A DNA stretch of 64,000 nt, from positions 62,001-126,000 of the forward strand of contig NZ_WTTB01000006.1 of NCBI RefSeq assembly GCF_009828835.1, given 5' to 3'. The translations under genes and the position numbers were made by a program. This stretch comes from Erysipelothrix urinaevulpis. GTDB taxonomy: Bacteria; Bacillota_I; Bacilli_A; Erysipelotrichales; Erysipelotrichaceae. This document shows positions 59,262 to 64,000 of the stretch, piece after piece (the stretch's first letter is position 1; each line of letters begins with the position of its first letter). The notes under the pieces are model-generated. The model was not told the origin of the DNA. It made no database searches and was given only the letters and a program-made list of their open reading frames with translations.

Positions 59262-60026
59262 ATGAAGCTTTTTGCGAGTGATTATGATGGGACCTTGTAT
59301 AAAAATAGAGAAATTACAGATTATGATTTAGGAATGATTCAGCGTTTTAGGGAAGAAGGGCATAAATTTGGAATTGTGACTGGGAGAACGATTGATTCTA
59401 TATTATTCGAAATCAACAAGCATAATATTCCTTATGATTTTGTTGTTGGAATTAATGGTGGTGTTGTTTTAACGAAGGATCATGAAGAATTGTTTGTTAG
59501 TGAGTTATCTCAAAATGTTGCGGAAGCTGTCATGGAGACACTTCAAGATGAACGGGTCCTATATTATGGCGTTAATGATGGATATGGGATGTCTAGGGTT
59601 CATGTTGATGCTGAAGACAATGAAACAGAATTTAATATTAAGTTAAGCACACTTGATGAGTTGAAAGTAAGAGGATTTAAAGCAATGTATGTACGCAGTA
59701 AATCTGATGAGCATGCCTATCAAGTTGCGAGTAAAATCAATGAAATGTATAACGATTATGGTATAGAAGCTTATCCTAATACGAGTGCAGTTGACATTGG
59801 TTGTAGAGATGTTAGCAAATCAACCGGTATTCAACATATTCTTGATCACCTTGGATACACTAAAGATCAAGTTTATACGGTGGGTGATGCGCATAATGAT
59901 GCCCCGATGTTGGTTGATTATACTAGTTTTGTGATGAGTAATGGTGTCGATGCGGTCAAAAAATATGCGAATCAAGTGGTTGATAGTGTAGGCGAAGCGA
60001 TTGCGTTGACTCTCGAAAAATATTAA
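59262..60026 (+). CDS. HAD-superfamily phosphatase (Cof type)
   Basis: 254 aa. Motif I FASDYDGTLY (nucleophile Asp, residues 3-12), motif II VTGRT, a C2 cap, and motif III/IV DVSKSTGIQHILDHLG and VGDAHNDAPML. Substrate unknown, probably sugar phosphates or flavin mononucleotide as in other Cof proteins. No strong SD; translation likely coupled to the flavoprotein gene. Confidence 0.85.
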   Translation: MKLFASDYDGTLYKNREITDYDLGMIQRFREEGHKFGIVTGRTIDSILFEINKHNIPYDFVVGINGGVVLTKDHEELFVSELSQNVAEAVMETLQDERVLYYGVNDGYGMSRVHVDAEDNETEFNIKLSTLDELKVRGFKAMYVRSKSDEHAYQVASKINEMYNDYGIEAYPNTSAVDIGCRDVSKSTGIQHILDHLGYTKDQVYTVGDAHNDAPMLVDYTSFVMSNGVDAVKKYANQVVDSVGEAIALTLEKY

Positions 60027-60050
60027 AGATGCGACAAGCATCTTTTTTTT
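60025..60050 (+). terminator. Terminator after the HAD gene
   Basis: AAAGATGC-GACAA-GCATCTTT followed by T run. Confidence 0.88.
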
Positions 60051-60071
60051 GGGAGTAAAAGTCATAATGAC

Positions 60072-60129
60072 TTGCAAAGGGTAGCGAAAAGGACTACAAT
60101 ATGAATACATGAACAACCACTCATGTATT
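60072..60129 (+). promoter_or_regulatory. Promoter and ArsR-type operator of the metal-efflux operon
   Basis: TTGCAA (60072-60077), 17-nt spacer, TACAAT (60095-60100). A perfect palindrome, AATACATGA (60104-60112) / TCATGTATT (60121-60129), covers the predicted start site, the usual position for SmtB/CzrA-type repression. Confidence 0.8.
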
Positions 60130-60138
60130 GGAGGGACT

Positions 60139-60453
60139 ATGGAAGATATCGATTCATTAAAAGACTTTCTTCTGGATGAGGAAGAATATCATGATTTATC
60201 AGAACTATTTAAAATGTTTTCTGATCCAACACGTTTACGTATTTTTACTGTTTTAGCTCAAGGTGCCATCCGTGTTGATGACTTAAGGTTGACGCTTGAT
60301 ATGACGCAGTCGGCTATATCACATCAATTGTCATCGTTACGTAAATTAAATTTAGTCAAAACTAGGCGAGTTGGACGAAATATTTACTATTCATTAAGTG
60401 ATGATCACGTTATGCAAATCTTTATGCAAGCATTGGAACACGTTAGAGAATAA
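60139..60453 (+). CDS. ArsR/SmtB-family metal-responsive repressor (CzrA-like)
   Basis: 104 aa from the ATG after GGAGGGACT. Winged helix LFKMFSDPTRLRIFTVLA, TQSAISHQLSSLRKLNLV and GRNIYYSL. Helix 5 reads DDHVMQIFMQALEHVRE: the Asp-x-His-x10-His-x2-Glu array matches the zinc/cobalt alpha-5 site of CzrA with Glu in place of the last His. No N-terminal CxC, so cadmium/lead sensing of CadC type is unlikely. Confidence 0.88.
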   Translation: MEDIDSLKDFLLDEEEYHDLSELFKMFSDPTRLRIFTVLAQGAIRVDDLRLTLDMTQSAISHQLSSLRKLNLVKTRRVGRNIYYSLSDDHVMQIFMQALEHVRE

Positions 60454-60469
60454 AGGGGTATATAAAAAG

Positions 60470-62542
60470 ATGGAAAAGATTAAAGAAATTAAATTTGATT
60501 TGGAAGGCTTAACTTGTGCCGATTGTGCAGGTAAGATTCAAGATGAACTTGGGAAGAGAACTGATGTAAAACAGGCACGGGTTGATGTTGTTTTAGGTAA
60601 GGCTATCTTAGAAATGAATGAGGAAACAGACATTACTGAGGACTTTCTTGCAGATATTACATCGACAGTTCATAAGATTGATCCAATTGGAGTTCGTTTA
60701 GAAGGAACAAAGAACCATGAACACGACCATGATCATGAGCATGCGCCAATGAGTCGTTTTATTTATTTAGGCGTCATATTGATTGGTTTACGATTACTTC
60801 TAGGGGAATCGATTTGGCTGAATGCATTGATTGTTGCTGCCTATTTTCTAGTCGGTTTTCCCGTTTTAAAAGGTGCATGGAATAGTATCAAAAATGGTAA
60901 CTATTTCGATGAGACTGTCTTAATGTCTGTCGCAACCATTGGTGCTTTATTCATTAGAGAATATTCAGAAGCGTTAGGTGTTATGGTCTTTTATAGCATT
61001 GGTGAGTATTACCAACATAAAGCCGTGGATGATTCACGTGCTTCAATCAAAGCATTGCTTGATAAACGTCCTGAGTTTGCTCGACGTTTAAGGGATGGTG
61101 TTGAAGAAGTCGTTGCCTGTGAAGAGATTAATGTGAGTGATGTTATTCGTATATTACCTTCTGATCAAGTTCCACTTGATGGCGTAATTATTAAAGGTCA
61201 AACAAGCCTAGATATGTCTTCTTTAACTGGCGAATCGGTACCTGTTAATGTTGACTTAGGACAAGAGGTTTTATCAGGTAGTTTAAACGTAGCGGCTCCA
61301 ATTGAGTTAGAAGTTACGGCAAGTTACTCAAATTCAACCATTACCAAAATGTTAGATCTGATCGAAAATTCATCACAAAACAAGGCAGAAACAGAAATTT
61401 TTATGACTAAATTTTCGAAGGTCTATACTCCAATTGTGTTTGCATTATCATTGATTATTATGATTGTGGTAGGATTTTTGAGTCAAGATTTATATTCTGG
61501 ACTCTATCGTGGTCTTGTTTTCTTAGTTATCAGTTGTCCATGTGCCCTTGTTCTCTCAATTCCTTTGGGATATTTTGCAGGGATTGGTCGAGCCAGTCGC
61601 TCAGGTATCTTAATAAAGGGTGGCGAGTCAATTGAAGCAATGTCAGCAATTACGGGGGTTGTCTTTGATAAAACAGGAACATTAACCCAAGGAAAAATGC
61701 AAGTAACAGAGGTTGTTGGCGATGATAAGATTCTTGAGATTGCCGCTCATCTTGAATCGTTTTCAAATCATCCAATCGGAAAAGCAATCGTTGATCACTA
61801 TGATGGTGTGATTGAGCAAAGCAAAGTAACGAATTTAAATGAAGTGTTTGGAAAAGGGATTACCGCACAGTATGAAGGAAAAGATGTCTTTGTGGGTTCA
61901 CTAAAAGAGCTTGAAGCACAAGGGTATGATGTGGATGTTTATAAGAATAATAAGACATCGGTTGTTGTTTTGTGTGATTCACAAGTACTAGGTGCTTTAT
62001 ATCTTGAAGACGAATTAAGAGATGATAGTATTGCCCTAATTAAAGCACTGCATGACCGTAATATCAAAACGGTTGTGTTGAGTGGTGATCGCCAAGAGGT
62101 TGTCGATGAAACAGCTCAAAAAGCTGGCATTGATCTTGCGCTTGGAGGTTTACTCCCAGATGATAAGGTGAATGAATTTACACGTTTAAAAAATGAAATG
62201 ACAGGCTCATTAGCTTATGTTGGCGATGGCATGAATGACGCGGCAGTTCTTGGGATGAGTGATGTTGGATTCTCAATGGGTCAAATTGGTAACGATTTAG
62301 CCATTGAATATTCTGATGTTGTGCTTGTTAATGATCAACCACTACAAATAATAGAGGCGATTGATATTTCAAAACGTACTCAAAAAATTACATGGATGAA
62401 TATTATTTTCATTCTTTTGATAAAAGTTTCAGTCTTATTATTAGGAAGCTTGGGAATGGCTAAAATGTGGCAAGCAGTCATTGCGGATGTTGGTGTTAGT
62501 TTATTAGCTGTTCTAAATGCAATGAGAATAATGAGAGATTAG
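60470..62542 (+). CDS. Zn/Cd/Co-transporting P1B-type ATPase
   Basis: 690 aa from the ATG of MEKIKEIKFD. The metal-binding domain has GLTCADC (about residue 13), followed by a His-rich stretch HEHDHDHEH (about 85). Membrane part with ISCPCALVLSIPLGYFAGIG (the CPC and adjoining sequence of the ZntA/CadA group), DKTGTLT, SNHPIGKA, and GDGMNDAAVLGMSDVGFSMG. Exports Zn2+ or similar divalent ions, under the ArsR repressor just upstream. Confidence 0.94.
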   Translation: MEKIKEIKFDLEGLTCADCAGKIQDELGKRTDVKQARVDVVLGKAILEMNEETDITEDFLADITSTVHKIDPIGVRLEGTKNHEHDHDHEHAPMSRFIYLGVILIGLRLLLGESIWLNALIVAAYFLVGFPVLKGAWNSIKNGNYFDETVLMSVATIGALFIREYSEALGVMVFYSIGEYYQHKAVDDSRASIKALLDKRPEFARRLRDGVEEVVACEEINVSDVIRILPSDQVPLDGVIIKGQTSLDMSSLTGESVPVNVDLGQEVLSGSLNVAAPIELEVTASYSNSTITKMLDLIENSSQNKAETEIFMTKFSKVYTPIVFALSLIIMIVVGFLSQDLYSGLYRGLVFLVISCPCALVLSIPLGYFAGIGRASRSGILIKGGESIEAMSAITGVVFDKTGTLTQGKMQVTEVVGDDKILEIAAHLESFSNHPIGKAIVDHYDGVIEQSKVTNLNEVFGKGITAQYEGKDVFVGSLKELEAQGYDVDVYKNNKTSVVVLCDSQVLGALYLEDELRDDSIALIKALHDRNIKTVVLSGDRQEVVDETAQKAGIDLALGGLLPDDKVNEFTRLKNEMTGSLAYVGDGMNDAAVLGMSDVGFSMGQIGNDLAIEYSDVVLVNDQPLQIIEAIDISKRTQKITWMNIIFILLIKVSVLLLGSLGMAKMWQAVIADVGVSLLAVLNAMRIMRD

Positions 62543-62571
62543 TCATCTGAATCCTTTACGTCATGAAACTA

Positions 62572-62600
62572 TTTACATTATTTGAAACAAGATGTATAAT
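62572..62600 (+). promoter_or_regulatory. Promoter of the PPase-like gene
   Basis: TTTACA (62572-62577), 17-nt spacer, TATAAT (62595-62600). Confidence 0.65.
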
Positions 62601-62623
62601 ACTTGAGAGAGGTAAGGGCAGAT

Positions 62624-62998
62624 ATGGACAAATTACTAAATAATGGATACTTTTGGCAGAAAATTGATTCGTTAATTCTATCAACGAATGTTGTTATTTC
62701 TCAAGAAAAAGGATCCCGTCATTCAAAATATATTAATATGGTGTATCCTGTTAACTATGGTTACCTAGAAGATACGGATGCGATTAAAGTCTTTAAAGGC
62801 AGTGATAAACGTTCCAAAGTTGATGCGGTTTTGGTTGTTGCCGATATCTTAAAGCGTGATCTTGAAGTTAAATTACTTTGGGGATGCACTCCGGAAGAAG
62901 AAACAGAAATATTACTATTTATCAATCAGACAGATTATCAAAAAAGTATATTAGTACGTCGTGGGAATGAAATTCCTGAATGGGCGATTACAGATTAA
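62624..62998 (+). CDS. Inorganic-pyrophosphatase-like small protein, possibly inactive
   Basis: 124 aa from MDKLLNNGYFW. GSRHSKYINMVYPVNYGYLE (about residues 32-51) resembles the N-terminal active-site edge of soluble family I pyrophosphatases (GSKHPKH..YPVNYGYIP). The DxDxxD metal motif is not seen: the segment after it is TDAIKVFKGSDKRSKVDAVL. It may be a pyrophosphatase-fold protein with another role. Confidence 0.6.
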   Translation: MDKLLNNGYFWQKIDSLILSTNVVISQEKGSRHSKYINMVYPVNYGYLEDTDAIKVFKGSDKRSKVDAVLVVADILKRDLEVKLLWGCTPEEETEILLFINQTDYQKSILVRRGNEIPEWAITD

Positions 62999-63026
62999 AA
63001 AAAAGGAGCTTAAGCTCCTTTTTTGT
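62999..63026. terminator. Bidirectional terminator
   Basis: Perfect palindrome AAAAGGAGCTTAAGCTCCTT plus TT (63001-63022) between convergent genes. Confidence 0.9.
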
Positions 63027-63569
63027 TTAGCGAATTGTTTTTAGCGCTTTTGCCCATCGAGTTACCTGATCCATCATTTGATTCATATTATGGTCATGGT
63101 AAGTTTGAGGTTTAAAATCACTCATATTTTCAAAGTCTGTCATTAATGAAAATGTAACCATAGTTCTAACAGTGGCGACTTCTTGTTCAGCAAGGCTGGT
63201 ACGATAAGCTTGAATTGCTGCAAGACCACCTAAACCACCATAGGCAACAAACCCAACAGGTTTATTGTGTAATTCTGGTTGTAAATAGTCTAAAGCGTTT
63301 TTAAATGCGCCTGGAATTGAACGATTATATTCTGGTGTTACAAAAATATAGCCGTCAAATGATGCGATTTTCTCAGACCAAGCTTGTATAAATTTAGCTT
63401 GATCATTGCTTGGTGATGTTCCTAATAAAGGTAAATCGTAGTCTTTTAAGTCAACAATTTCATATGTGTTGCCATCTTGGCGTTTTTGGGCAAAGTCAAA
63501 AGTCCACTTTGCGACGGCTTCACCATTTCGTCCTTCTCGGATACTTGCTAAAATAATTCCAATTTTCAT
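63027..63569 (-). CDS. NADPH-dependent FMN reductase / NAD(P)H dehydrogenase (quinone)
   Basis: 180 aa from the ATG after GGAGGATTACATC. Flavodoxin-like fold: MKIGIILASIREGRNGEAVAKW, LPLLG, FVTPEYNRSIPGAFKNALDYL (FMN loop) and VGFVAYGGLGGLAAIQAYR. Reduces quinones, azo dyes or flavin. Single gene. Confidence 0.9.
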   Translation of the reverse strand: MKIGIILASIREGRNGEAVAKWTFDFAQKRQDGNTYEIVDLKDYDLPLLGTSPSNDQAKFIQAWSEKIASFDGYIFVTPEYNRSIPGAFKNALDYLQPELHNKPVGFVAYGGLGGLAAIQAYRTSLAEQEVATVRTMVTFSLMTDFENMSDFKPQTYHDHNMNQMMDQVTRWAKALKTIR

Positions 63570-63683
63570 GATGTAATCCTCCATTTTTATCAGTATATGT
63601 GTGCTTGTTTTGTTGCACTTTAATTATAATTCTAGGAAACTTTCTCGTGGATGGAATTGTCATGAAAACTAGCATTTATGGTA

Positions 63684-63716
63684 TAAAAAAATGATGCTGT
63701 ATGGTAAGCATCATTT
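63684..63716 (-). terminator. Terminator after the MATE-family gene
   Basis: AATGATGCT / AGCATCATT with the U run on minus (63684-63690). Confidence 0.85.
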
Positions 63717-63726
63717 AGATCGGAGT

Positions 63727-64000
63727 TTACTGACTCCATTGGTTTTCGTATTGGTGAACTGTTTCACTGACTTTGGCTTGTTTAAACAGAGTGAGTGCGA
63801 ATATCAGTGAAAGTGATTCTGATAAAAGAAGGGATAACCAAATACCAGGTTCACCGAATAACTTAGGCATAATAGCTAAGGATATCAGAACAAAGATGAG
63901 ACCTCGTGCTAAAGAAATACTAATAGCTCGGTTAATGGATTCTGTTGCCGTAAAATAACCATAAAAGATAATAACGAAGCCTAATGGTAAATATGAGAAG
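63727..64000 (-). CDS. MATE-family efflux protein, C-terminal fragment (5' end outside the window)
   Basis: The visible 90 codons read FSYLPLGFVIIFYGYFTATESINRA, then SLARGLIFVLISLAIMPKLFGEPGIWLSLLLSESLSLIFALTLF and end WSQ. Two to three membrane segments and the FGxxGIWLS..ISE-type ending resemble the last helices of MepA-like MATE transporters. Substrate unknown. Confidence 0.65.
   Translation of the reverse strand, partial: FSYLPLGFVIIFYGYFTATESINRAISISLARGLIFVLISLAIMPKLFGEPGIWLSLLLSESLSLIFALTLFKQAKVSETVHQYENQWSQ

Overview
The window is a gene-dense, low-GC chromosome segment of a fermentative Firmicute (Bacillota). TGA is used as a normal stop codon, SD sequences are strong, and T-box, PyrR, CsoR and cre-type control is visible. 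The gene mix (pur and pyr clusters, AdhE, AsnA, LPXTG protein, MetNIQ, PTS with a GH4 phosphoglucosidase) would suit the Erysipelotrichia or a neighbouring lineage; that placement is inference. No phage, insertion sequence, CRISPR array or rRNA was seen. Three tRNA genes are present.

Layout. 1-8707: purine operon purL(partial)-purE-purF-purM-purN-purH-purD, mostly with overlapping ends. 8708-17018: pyrimidine operon pyrB-pyrC-carB-pyrK-pyrD-pyrF-pyrE behind a PyrR attenuator. 17019-17848: Trp T-box and trpP. 17835-24183: AgrC-type kinase with a G10 leader tract, uppP, radical SAM/acyltransferase pair, CAP-domain protein and LPXTG protein. 24274-28000: bacteriocin-type ABC transporter and nitroreductase, both on minus. 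28021-29481: PyrR-controlled uracil permease. 29547-32216: quinone-stress (mhq-like) operon on minus with a palindromic operator. 32238-37575: serine dehydratase, epimerase, glpK, asnA. 37599-41143: beta-glucoside PTS EIIC, a frameshifted RpiR regulator and a GH4 enzyme. 41170-43356: methionine importer metNIQ on minus. 43620-49337: tRNA-Ala/Lys, zinc-ribbon proteins, LacX-like epimerase, adhE, GNAT. 49412-53073: deoD, then csoR-copA-copZ. 53174-57070: pgk-tpiA-eno and a SIMPL protein. 57300-64000: lipoprotein, tRNA-Lys(CTT), TrxR-like flavoprotein, HAD, zinc-responsive arsR/P-type ATPase, PPase-like protein, FMN reductase and a MATE fragment.

Most interesting observation: every glutamine-amidotransferase step visible in nucleotide synthesis here looks stripped of its glutaminase. 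The C-terminal GATase domain of PurL has lost the catalytic Cys and His/Glu motifs. PurF lacks the N-terminal nucleophile Cys and about 100 residues of its Ntn-glutaminase domain, while its PRPP-binding half is intact. CarB stands in the pyr operon with no CarA. The asparagine synthetase nearby is the ammonia-using AsnA. Together this suggests that the organism builds purines and pyrimidines from free ammonia, or from one shared unidentified ammonia donor. Secondary points are a homopolymeric G10 at the SD position of a small ORF overlapping an orphan kinase, an A6 frameshift in the RpiR regulator, a translationally coupled 16-codon leader ORF before trpP, and several unassigned perfect palindromes.
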